A stretch of 64,000 nt of DNA from JAXLRU01 sp046330935 (lineage in GTDB: Bacteria > Actinomycetota > Actinomycetes > Actinomycetales > Kineosporiaceae): positions 248,001 to 312,000 of the forward strand of contig JAXLRU010000002.1 in the NCBI GenBank assembly GCA_046330935.1, in the 5' to 3' direction. Positions 50,383 to 57,605 of this stretch are shown here, in pieces. Within the stretch, counting starts at the first letter, position 1, and each line of letters starts with the position of its first letter. Made by a program: the position numbers and the translations under genes. Under the pieces are notes generated by a model. It made no database searches, was not told the origin of the DNA, and saw only the letters and a list, made by a program, of their open reading frames with translations.

Positions 50383-50585
50383 GACAACCTCCGGGACCCG
50401 CAGCCGGGCTGAAACCCGGTCGCGGACGGCGACGGATGACCACGCTTCGTGTGTCAGTCCCTCCGCATGGTGGCACGGCCGACCGACACCGTGGTGCACC
50501 GCGTGCATTACCTCACGGAAGTAACAGGGGTGAACCAGGACAGAAACGCTACCTGAACGGCGTCACGACGTTCGGAACGCCACCG

Positions 50586-51434
50586 TCACACCGCCGACGC
50601 ACGCGCGGACGCGGCGGCACGGAGCACCTGGGCGACCCCGCCGTCCTCGACGGGCAGCGTGACGGCGTCGGCCGCCTCCTGGATCTCGGCGTGTGCCTGC
50701 CCCATGGCGATCCCCCGGCCCGCCCAGCGCAGCATCTCCAGGTCGTTGCGCCAGTCCCCCACGGCCACCGTCTCGCCGGGATCGACCCCGAGCTGCTCGC
50801 ACAGCCCCTGCAGCGCGCTGGCCTTGCTCACGCCCGCGGGGCCGATGTCGAGCCACGCCGTGTAGCCCACGGTGAAGGAGACCCCGTGCAACCCCGCGCG
50901 CTGCACGAGCGGCCAGAACTCCTCGGGGGCGCGGTGCGGCGCCCTGGCCACCAGCCGACTCACGGGCTGCGCGGTGAGCTCCGCGGGCGCCACGATCTCC
51001 CAGCGCCCGTACAGCTCCCCCTCGGGGAAGGCGCCGCTGAGCATCAGGTGCCCGCCGGGGCGCTCCACGGCGAAGACCGCGTCGGGGAAGACGGGGGCGA
51101 GCAGGCCCAGGGCCGGGCCGGGGTCGAAGGTGACGCTGCGCACGACGCGGAAGCCCTCGGGGGCCCCGGCGTCGTGAGCGATGGTGACGGCACCGTTGCT
51201 GCAGACCGCGTGCCCCTGCGTGAGGCCGAGCAGCTGCGTCACGGGCAGCGTCGAGTGCACCTCCCGGCCGGTGGCGAGGACGACGTGCACGTCGGCGGCG
51301 AGCGCCGCCTCCAGCGCCCCGGGGATCGAGGGGTGCAGGGTGCCGTCGTAGCCGAGCACCGTGCCGTCGATGTCCAGGGCCACGAGCTCGGGGACGACGC
51401 CGCCGAGCAGTCCCCCGCCGTCCGCGAGGCTCAC
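50586..51434 (-). CDS. Cof-type HAD hydrolase
   Basis: 282 residues from GTG 51434, overlapping the serS stop (GTGA). Motif I LVALDIDGTVLG, a C2B cap, motif II VVLATGRE, Lys in ISKASALQGLCEQLG-like GVSKASAL, and motif IV AVGDWRNDLEMLRWAG. Family members dephosphorylate sugar phosphates and similar small molecules. Adjacent to serS in many actinobacteria. Substrate unknown. Confidence 0.88.
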   Translation of the reverse strand: MSLADGGGLLGGVVPELVALDIDGTVLGYDGTLHPSIPGALEAALAADVHVVLATGREVHSTLPVTQLLGLTQGHAVCSNGAVTIAHDAGAPEGFRVVRSVTFDPGPALGLLAPVFPDAVFAVERPGGHLMLSGAFPEGELYGRWEIVAPAELTAQPVSRLVARAPHRAPEEFWPLVQRAGLHGVSFTVGYTAWLDIGPAGVSKASALQGLCEQLGVDPGETVAVGDWRNDLEMLRWAGRGIAMGQAHAEIQEAADAVTLPVEDGGVAQVLRAAASARASAV

Positions 51435-52729
51435 CCGGCCGTCCCGGCCGCGTCGGGGGTGAGCACCTCGAGGCCGCCGAGGTAGGGCCGCAGCGCCTGC
51501 GGCACCCGCACCGAGCCGTCGGGCTGCTGGTGGTTCTCCAGCATCGCGACGAGCCACCGGGTCGTCGCGAGGGTGCCGTTGAGGGTGGCCACGTGCCGGT
51601 TGCCCTGCTCGGGCGCGTGGGGGTTGCGCTCGCGGACGTCGAGGCGGCGGGCCTGGAAGGTGGTGCAGTTCGACGTGGAGGTGAGCTCGCGGTAGCGGCC
51701 CTGCGTGGGCACCCACGCCTCGCAGTCGTACTTTCGGGCCGCCGAGGAGCCGAGGTCGCCGGCCGCGACGTCGATCACCCGGTAGGGCAGCTCGACCTTG
51801 GCCAGCATCTCCTCCTCCCACGCGAGCAGGCGCAGATGCTCCTCGTGCGCGTCCTCGACACGGCACCAGGTGAACATCTCGACCTTGTGGAACTGGTGGA
51901 CGCGGATGATGCCCTTGGTGTCCTTGCCGTAGGAGCCCGCCTCGCGGCGGTAGCACGCCGACCAGCCCGCGTAGCGCAGCGGCCCGGCGGACAGGTCGAG
52001 GATCTCGCCGCCGTGGTAGCCGGCGAGGGCGACCTCCGAGGTGCCGACGAGGTAGAGGTCGTCGGCGGGCAGGTGGTAGATCTCGTCGGCGTGGGCCCCG
52101 AGGAAACCGGTGCCCTGCATGATCTCGGGCTTGACCAGCGTAGGCGTGATCACCGGGCTGAACCCGGCGGCGACGGCCTGGTCGACCGCGCACATGAGCA
52201 GCGCCAGCTCCAGCCGGGCCCCGACGCCGGTGAGGAAGTAGAACCGCGACCCCGACACCTTGGCGCCGCGGTCGGTGTCGATGGCCTTGAGCAGGGCGCC
52301 GAGCTCCATGTGGTCACGGGGCGCGAAGCCCTCGGCGGCGAAGTCGCGGGGCGTGCCCACCTCGCGCAGGACGACGTAGTCGTCCTCACCGCCCGCGGGG
52401 GTGTCGGCCTCGACGACGTTGGGGATGCGCCGGGCCAGCTCGTCGAGCTCGGCCTTGGCCGCGTCGGCCGCCGCCTGCAGCGCCTTGACCTGCTCGGAGA
52501 GCTCCTTCGTACGGGCCAGCAGCGCCTGCTTGGCCTCGCCGGCGGCCCTCGCGACGTCCTTGCCCGCTGCCTTCTGCTCCGCGCGCAACCGCTCGAACTC
52601 GGCGAGGGCGCTGCGCCTGCGGGACTCGGCGTCGACGACGGCGTCGACGAGGGACTCGTCGTCACCTCGGCGGCGCTGGCTCTCGCGGACGACGTCGGGG
52701 TTCTCACGAAGGAAGCGCAGGTCGATCAC
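51431..52729 (-). CDS. serS: Seryl-tRNA synthetase
   Basis: 432 residues from GTG 52729. N-terminal coiled-coil tRNA arm (residues 1-110: IDLRFLRENPDVVRESQRRR, then the long Ala/Glu/Lys helices), class II core with motif 2 CYRREAGSYGKDTKGIIRVH and motif 3 region LNGTLATTRWLVAMLENHQ, serine-binding loop TSTSNCTTFQARRL. Charges tRNA-Ser and tRNA-Sec. Full length for the family. Confidence 0.97.
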   Translation of the reverse strand: MIDLRFLRENPDVVRESQRRRGDDESLVDAVVDAESRRRSALAEFERLRAEQKAAGKDVARAAGEAKQALLARTKELSEQVKALQAAADAAKAELDELARRIPNVVEADTPAGGEDDYVVLREVGTPRDFAAEGFAPRDHMELGALLKAIDTDRGAKVSGSRFYFLTGVGARLELALLMCAVDQAVAAGFSPVITPTLVKPEIMQGTGFLGAHADEIYHLPADDLYLVGTSEVALAGYHGGEILDLSAGPLRYAGWSACYRREAGSYGKDTKGIIRVHQFHKVEMFTWCRVEDAHEEHLRLLAWEEEMLAKVELPYRVIDVAAGDLGSSAARKYDCEAWVPTQGRYRELTSTSNCTTFQARRLDVRERNPHAPEQGNRHVATLNGTLATTRWLVAMLENHQQPDGSVRVPQALRPYLGGLEVLTPDAAGTAG

Positions 52730-52810
52730 AGGGTCACCCTATGCCGTGAGGCAACCGGAATCGGGTGTCGCGGGCGCGCGCCCGGCGGCCGCGGGCCTAC
52801 GGTGAACCCC

Positions 52811-53899
52811 ATGTCCGGGGTGGGCGCGCAGATCACGGTGCTGCTCGTCGTCCTCGTGCTCGCCGCGGCCCTCGTGGTGCTGCTCGCCCGGGCGTCGGGC
52901 CCCTCGCCCGCCGATCATGACGCCGTGGCCGCGCCGGCCGCCGCCGCGCCCGATCCGGGCCCCTCCGAACCCCCTGCCCGGCAGCTGCCCCTGCTCGCCG
53001 TCGTGGTGAACCCCACCAAGGTCGTGGACACGGCGACCGAACGGGCCTGGATCGGCGGGGCGTGCGCGCTGGCCGGCTGGCGCGAGCCGCTGTGGCTGGA
53101 GACGACGCCGGAGGACCCGGGGCGCGGGCAGGCACGCCAGGCCCTGGCCGCCGGCGCCGACGTGGTCGCGGCCCTCGGCGGGGACGGCACGGTGCGCATG
53201 GTGGCGGGTGAGCTGGCCGCGACCGGGGTCCCCCTGGCCCTGCTCCCGGCGGGGACGGGCAACCTGCTGGCGCGCAACCTGCAGCTGCCGATCACCGATC
53301 GCACGCAGGCCCTGCGGGTGGCGATGCTCGGGCGGGACAGGGCCATCGACGTCGCGCAGGCCGAGATCGACCCGCCGGTGGGCGGCGGCGGGGACCCCGA
53401 CGCCCCCGCGTTCCTCGTGATGGCGGGGCTCGGTTTCGACGCGGACGTGATGGCGGCCGTCGACCCCCGGCTGAAGGAGCGGGTGGGGTGGTGGGCCTAC
53501 GTGGTCGCCGGGGCGGCCAATCTGCGCGGTAAGCGGCGCCGGATCGCCCTGCACATGGACGGTCGCGCGCCGATCATGCGACGCGTCCGCAGCGTCGTGA
53601 TCGGCAACTGCGGCGCCCTGGCGGGCGGGGTGCGGCTCATGCCCGAGGCGCTCGTGGACGACGGGTGGCTCGACGTGGTGACGGTGAGCCCGCGAGGCCT
53701 GGTCGGGTGGGTCGCGGTCGTGACGGCCGTCCTCACCCGCACCCACCGGACGCCGGTGATCGAGCACTTCCGCTGCCGCTCGCTGGAGATCCTGTGCGAG
53801 GAGCCCCTGCAGGCCCAGATCGACGGCGACCCGATCGGGGCGTCGAGGGTGCTGCGGGTGGCCGTGCGGCACCAGGGCCTGCTCGTGCGCGTGCCCTGA
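52811..53899 (+). CDS. Diacylglycerol kinase / lipid kinase family protein
   Basis: 362 residues from ATG 52811. An N-terminal membrane helix (about 8-27) is followed by the catalytic domain: AVVVNPTK, ALGGDGTVRMVAGEL (GGDGT at 123-127), LLPAGTGNLLARNL, GLGFDADVM, and a C-terminal beta-sandwich ending in QIDGDPIGASRVLRV. Likely phosphorylates a lipid such as diacylglycerol or a sphingoid/undecaprenyl-type alcohol at the membrane. Divergent from serS, a common actinobacterial pairing. Confidence 0.88.
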   Translation: MSGVGAQITVLLVVLVLAAALVVLLARASGPSPADHDAVAAPAAAAPDPGPSEPPARQLPLLAVVVNPTKVVDTATERAWIGGACALAGWREPLWLETTPEDPGRGQARQALAAGADVVAALGGDGTVRMVAGELAATGVPLALLPAGTGNLLARNLQLPITDRTQALRVAMLGRDRAIDVAQAEIDPPVGGGGDPDAPAFLVMAGLGFDADVMAAVDPRLKERVGWWAYVVAGAANLRGKRRRIALHMDGRAPIMRRVRSVVIGNCGALAGGVRLMPEALVDDGWLDVVTVSPRGLVGWVAVVTAVLTRTHRTPVIEHFRCRSLEILCEEPLQAQIDGDPIGASRVLRVAVRHQGLLVRVP

Positions 53900-53935
53900 C
53901 GCTCCTGTGCCCCGGGGTGACGGGGCGATCGAAGG

Positions 53936-53972
53936 GGTCGGGGGCCGCCCGTGCTGCGAGCGGCCCCCGACC
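53936..53972 (+). terminator. 13-bp perfect hairpin terminator
   Basis: GGTCGGGGGCCGC (53936-53948) and complement (53960-53972), 36 bases after the lipid-kinase stop. Confidence 0.85.
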
Positions 53973-54306
53973 CTGCGCCCCCGACGAGGCGAATCCGACC
54001 GGCCCCCGAGACCGGCCGGGATCGCGTCGCTCGTCGCGCGATGGGCACCCCTGAGGCCCACGGCACGTTCCTGCCGCGGGCGCGACGACGGAAGTTGACC
54101 GACGGCGCTCAAGTTCGTGACTGGACTGTCGAGTCACGTCATGACGGTGATCTCGCCAGGGGAGGTGCGATGCCACGGACTCAGCGGGTGCTCTTCCGCC
54201 GCGTCGCTGTCGCGGCATGGCCGAGGCTACCGAGAGTTGTTCGAGATTGTCATCCCCGATTGACTGCGCAGTCACGAGAAGTGTGACTATAGTGGGCAGC
54301 GCACCA
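53973..54306 (+). promoter_or_regulatory. Non-coding stretch with an AT-rich promoter-like site and inverted repeat
   Basis: No supported gene. AGTCAC (54270-54275) and GTGACT (54283-54288) form an inverted repeat with a 7-base spacer, immediately before TATAGT (54288-54293). TTGACT lies at 54260-54265, but its 22-base distance to TATAGT is longer than a normal spacer. It may be an activator-dependent promoter for the structured RNA that follows. Confidence 0.4.
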
Positions 54307-54404
54307 CCGGGCAGCTACTGCCCCTGGCCGCAGGAGCTGCCCGGAGGATGCGTCAGGTGTGGGCGGGGAGGTGTCGGGCCATCATCTCCCCGCCCACGCC
54401 CTGA
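54307..54404 (+). ncRNA. Candidate structured RNA: two strong hairpins in tandem
   Basis: Hairpin 1: CCGGGCAGCT (54307-54316) with AGCTGCCCGG (54335-54344). Hairpin 2: GTGGGCGGGGAG with complement, about 54358-54401. Together they occupy nearly all of the 98 bases downstream of the TATAGT site. It does not match SRP RNA, tmRNA, 6S or a tRNA. Orientation is assumed from the promoter-like site; hairpin 2 could instead end the leftward peptide transcript. Confidence 0.4.
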
Positions 54405-54430
54405 ACGAGGGACGAGCGTGGCCGCCGCGC

Positions 54431-54456
54431 TTCTCCAGGTGGGCTGACCTGGAGAA
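54431..54456 (-). terminator. 10-bp perfect hairpin after the small peptide gene
   Basis: TTCTCCAGGT and ACCTGGAGAA with a 6-base loop, 21 bases beyond the stop of the peptide gene. Less GC-rich than other terminators here. Confidence 0.7.
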
Positions 54457-54477
54457 ATACGGAGGAAACGGTCGTCG

Positions 54478-54597
54478 TCAGAGCCGGCAGCAACCGCCGG
54501 CCTGCTTGTGGTACGAGATGGTGGAAGAGCCCACGGAGGTCGTGCCCACCACGGCGAGCAGGAAGGTGGCAACGCAGGCAGCAAGGACGCGAGACAT
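54478..54597 (-). CDS. 39-residue exported or membrane peptide
   Basis: ATG 54597 has AGGAG 7 bases upstream. The peptide begins MSRVLAACVATFLLAVVGTT, a typical short signal or single membrane helix, followed by a 16- to 18-residue polar tail that ends QAGGCCRL with a Cys pair and contains ISYHK. The ribosome binding site lies in the right arm of a 55-base palindrome (54603-54657), so translation is probably controlled by RNA folding. It is followed by a perfect hairpin and is divergent from an XRE-TPR regulator. Possible roles: secreted signalling peptide sensed by that regulator, a small Cys-peptide effector, or a type I toxin-like membrane peptide. No family is recognised. Confidence 0.62.
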   Translation of the reverse strand: MSRVLAACVATFLLAVVGTTSVGSSTISYHKQAGGCCRL

Positions 54598-54602
54598 GGG
54601 AC

Positions 54603-54657
54603 ACTCCTCTGTCACGACGGTTTGACTTGGGGTCAGACCCGATCGTGACAGAGGAGT
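54603..54657. promoter_or_regulatory. 55-base near-palindrome hiding the peptide's ribosome binding site
   Basis: Perfect 15-base arms ACTCCTCTGTCACGA (54603-54617) and complement (54643-54657); inside them GGTTTGAC and GTCAGACC pair with one mismatch. In the leftward transcript the 3' arm carries AGGAG, 7 bases before ATG 54597. By symmetry the plus strand also shows AGGAG before ATG 54665. It could be an RNA switch, a DNA operator for the adjacent regulator, or both. Confidence 0.65.
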
Positions 54658-54664
54658 CGTCGAC

Positions 54665-54841
54665 ATGCGAGGCACTGGGCGTCTCTTGTGGAAAAAAAAG
54701 AGCCGCGCGCGCGGTGGAACGCAGGGGGACCAGGGACGGGCAGGCGTGACAACGCCTCTCAGGACGCGGTCACCCCGAGTGCAGGACCGGGTCGTGCCGC
54801 GACCCGGGGGCGACCGGCCCGACCCGAACCGGTGGGAGTGA
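54665..54841 (+). CDS. Possible 58-codon leader peptide of the XRE-TPR gene
   Basis: ATG 54665 is preceded by AGGAG from the palindrome (8-base spacing). The frame contains TGGAAAAAAAAGAGC, an A8 run, and ends TGA at 54839-54841, six bases before and in the same frame as the regulator's GTG. The product is Arg/Pro-rich with no family. It may be a regulatory uORF or chance; a one-stop read-through would join it to the regulator. Confidence 0.3.
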   Translation: MRGTGRLLWKKKSRARGGTQGDQGRAGVTTPLRTRSPRVQDRVVPRPGGDRPDPNRWE

Positions 54842-54847
54842 CGACAC

Positions 54848-56272
54848 GTGGCGACGCTAGGCGAGCGGCTCAAGCAGTTGCGACTGCAGGCCGGGCTGTC
54901 CCAGGGCGAACTCGCCCAGGACGACCTGTCGGCCTCCTACGTCTCGCTCATCGAGAGCGGAAAGCGCCAGCCGAGCCCCGCAGCACTGCGGACCCTCGCG
55001 TCCCGGCTCGGGGTCTCCGTCGAATCCCTCAACGAGGACCCGCACGAGCTCGACGCGCGCACGCGCCTGCACGAGCTCGAGATCGCCTACATCAAGCTGG
55101 CGCTGAGCCACGGCGAGCACACCAGCGCCCGTGAGCGGCTGACCCATCTCCTCGAGCAGCCCGGCCTCGACGCCGCGACCCGCGACGAGGCGGTGTTCCT
55201 GCTCGCCCGCAGTTACGAGCGTGACAACGACCTCGTCGGCGCCGCCCGCACCCTGATGCCCGTCTACGAGCGCTGCATCGCCGGCGAGTGCGATCTCCCC
55301 GTCGCCGACGTCAGCCTCGCGATGTGCGGTTACTACCTCGACTCCGGCGACCTGCACGCCGCCGTCCGCGTCGGCTCCCAGGGCGTCGCGGCCGTCGAGC
55401 GTCGGGGGATGACCGGCAGCGACGAACACCTGCGCCTGTCCTCCACCCTGATGTGGGCGTACTTCGAGCTGGGCGACTTCCTGCACTGTCGGCTGTGGGC
55501 CGAGCGGCTCGTCACCATCGCCGAGGGGTCGGGGGCCAGCCGCGGCCGGGCGTCCATCTACTGGAACGCGGCGTTCGTGGCCGAGGCCGCCGGTAGCCCC
55601 CTGGAGGCGCTGCGCTACTGCGAGCGTGCGCTCGCGATCCTCGGCGAGATGGGCCGCGAGCGCGACCTGCCCCGCCTGAAGGTCGACGCCGCCCTGCTGC
55701 TGCTCACGCTCGACCCGCAGCGCATCACCGAAGCGGTCACGCTCCTCGACGACGCCCTGCCCGACCTGCGCGATCTCGGCAGCCCGCCCGACCTCGCCCT
55801 GTGGGGCAGCGTGCGCAGCATCGCCGAGATCATGCTCGGGCACGGCGACCGCGCCGAGCAGCTGGCCCGGCAGGCCCTCCTGCACTTCAGCGCCCACCCC
55901 GGGTTCGACCTCGCGCGCACCCTGCTGATCCTCGGCGACAGCCTGGTCGCGCAGGGCCGCCACGACGAGGGCATGGTGCAGTACCGCTCCTCACGGGAGG
56001 TCCTCGACGGCTGCCCGACGAGCCGGCGCACCGCCACGCTGTGGCGGCAGCTCGCCGAGCGGCTGCAGCTGGCCGGTCGGCCCGACGAGGCGCTCGCGGC
56101 CTACGCCCGCGGCCTCGACGCGGCCGGCGTCCACACCCGATCGCACGTCGCCGACGTCGCCTTCGGGCTGCACGAGCACTACGCGGTCAAGGACCGTGCC
56201 GTGCTCTCCCCCTCGGCGCCCTCGGCGGCGGCGTCCCTCGGGGCGCTTCCCTCCGCCGCACGCCCCTCCTGA
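54848..56272 (+). CDS. XRE-family regulator with TPR domain (RRNPP-like architecture)
   Basis: 474 residues from GTG 54848. N-terminal HTH_3 (about 4-62: GERLKQLRLQAGLSQGELAQ, ASYVSLIESGKRQPSPAALR), then some eight to ten TPR-like helical hairpins (about 75-440), including ARERLTHLLEQPGLD, AARTLMPVYERCI, LRLSSTLMWAYFELGDF and EALRYCERALAILGEM. HTH plus TPR is the layout of Rgg/PlcR/PrgX-type regulators, which bind short peptides in the TPR groove; it also occurs in unrelated actinobacterial regulators. The divergent small exported peptide makes peptide sensing plausible. Its 3' end overlaps the GT87 gene on the other strand by 94 bases. Confidence 0.82.
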   Translation: MATLGERLKQLRLQAGLSQGELAQDDLSASYVSLIESGKRQPSPAALRTLASRLGVSVESLNEDPHELDARTRLHELEIAYIKLALSHGEHTSARERLTHLLEQPGLDAATRDEAVFLLARSYERDNDLVGAARTLMPVYERCIAGECDLPVADVSLAMCGYYLDSGDLHAAVRVGSQGVAAVERRGMTGSDEHLRLSSTLMWAYFELGDFLHCRLWAERLVTIAEGSGASRGRASIYWNAAFVAEAAGSPLEALRYCERALAILGEMGRERDLPRLKVDAALLLLTLDPQRITEAVTLLDDALPDLRDLGSPPDLALWGSVRSIAEIMLGHGDRAEQLARQALLHFSAHPGFDLARTLLILGDSLVAQGRHDEGMVQYRSSREVLDGCPTSRRTATLWRQLAERLQLAGRPDEALAAYARGLDAAGVHTRSHVADVAFGLHEHYAVKDRAVLSPSAPSAAASLGALPSAARPS

Positions 56273-57528
56273 GGGGTCCGGCTCACCACCGCGATCGCCA
56301 CGAGCCCTGCCACCACGAACACCGGGTAGCAGTTCTCGGCCGCCCGGGCCACGAGGTGCGGGGCGGATCCCTGCGCCAGCCACGCCCCGCCCCACCAGGG
56401 CAGGCGCAGGAGCATCAGCCCCGCACCGATCGCCGCCGCCACGACCCGGCCCCGCCCCCGGCCGTCGCCGACCAGCACGCCGACTGCGACCACCACCCAG
56501 AACGCGTGGTGGATCCACGACACCGGTGAGACCAGCAGCGCGGTCAGGCCGACCACCGCCACCACGCCCACCGCGTCCCCCTGACGCTCCAACCTCCGGG
56601 CCAGGAGCAGGCCGCCGGCGAGGGCCAGGCCCGCCAGGACCACCCAGACGAGGCTGCCTGCGGTGCCCTGCGGCCCGATCCTCAGCAGGACGCCCCGCAC
56701 GGACTGGTTCGGGGTGCCGTCGTTGGGGCCCAGGCGGTCCGGGTCCCACAGCGCGCTCGTCCAGAACTCCCGCGAGGCCCCCGGCGCCACGACCGCGCTG
56801 CCCGCCGTGGCCACCACGAAGCCCACGACGCTCGCGACGAGCGGGCGCCAGCGGCGCGAGAAGGCCCAGTGCAGCCAGAACACGCCGGGGGTCAGCTTCA
56901 CCGCCACGGCGAGCCCGACGAGGACCCCGCGCGGCAGGCGAGCCGAGTCACGGCGCGTGAGGTCCGCCAGGCACAGGGCCACGATCACGGCGTTGACCTG
57001 CCCGTAGCGCAGGCCGTCCTGCACCGGCAGGAACCACACCGCCACCGCGGCGAGCAACCCCTGCACCAGTCCCGCGCGCGGGCCCACCCGGCGCAGCAGC
57101 GGGGCGAACGAGCGGCCCACGACGTACCAGAGCAGGCCCAGCTGCAGCGCCGTCCAGCACCAACCGGCGGCGGTCAACGAGACCGCGGCCAGGGGCAGCG
57201 CGGCGATCGCGCCGAACGGCGGGTAGGTGAAGGGCAGGAACTGCGGCGACGGCGTGCGCACGAGGTAGAGGGGGAAGCCGTCCCACAGCGCGCGGCCGCC
57301 GGCCCGGTAGACCTCGAGGTCGACCTGCCAGATCTCGCGCGGGTAGGCGACGAGGTACCGCCACACCGCCGGGGCCGAGGCCGCGAGGAACACCAGCACC
57401 CCCACGGCGACCCAGCGCCCCGCGCGCCGTTCGCCGCCCCCCGTCGCCGGCCCGCTCTCGGGCGTGACCAGCGAGGACACGAGGGTTGCGAGGGACCGAG
57501 GGCTGTCATGCTCACGCCTGGTCACCAC
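56179..57528 (-). CDS. GT87-family polyprenol-phosphate mannosyltransferase-like membrane protein
   Basis: 449 residues from GTG 57528. About ten membrane helices. Early acidic loop motif WQVDLEVYRAGGRALWDGFP with the catalytic-type Asp, YLVRTPSPQFLPFTYPPFGA, and YGQVNAVIVALCLADL are typical of GT87 (PimE-like alpha-1,2 mannosyltransferases); NQSVRGVL occurs in the second half. It adds mannose from polyprenyl-phosphate-mannose to envelope lipoglycans. Converges with and overlaps the XRE-TPR gene. Confidence 0.85.
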   Translation of the reverse strand: MVTRREHDSPRSLATLVSSLVTPESGPATGGGERRAGRWVAVGVLVFLAASAPAVWRYLVAYPREIWQVDLEVYRAGGRALWDGFPLYLVRTPSPQFLPFTYPPFGAIAALPLAAVSLTAAGWCWTALQLGLLWYVVGRSFAPLLRRVGPRAGLVQGLLAAVAVWFLPVQDGLRYGQVNAVIVALCLADLTRRDSARLPRGVLVGLAVAVKLTPGVFWLHWAFSRRWRPLVASVVGFVVATAGSAVVAPGASREFWTSALWDPDRLGPNDGTPNQSVRGVLLRIGPQGTAGSLVWVVLAGLALAGGLLLARRLERQGDAVGVVAVVGLTALLVSPVSWIHHAFWVVVAVGVLVGDGRGRGRVVAAAIGAGLMLLRLPWWGGAWLAQGSAPHLVARAAENCYPVFVVAGLVAIAVVSRTPQEGRAAEGSAPRDAAAEGAEGESTARSLTA

Positions 57529-57605
57529 CCCATTGTCCCGTGGCCGGGCGATCGCGCCGTTCGCGGGGGCCCGGGACGCCCGGCGGGGGCAACTACGCTG
57601 AGCCG

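Noticed and set aside
54307..54404. SRP RNA, tmRNA or tRNA
   Set aside because: No SRP loop motif, no tRNA-like acceptor/T-loop and no tag frame; only two hairpins remain.
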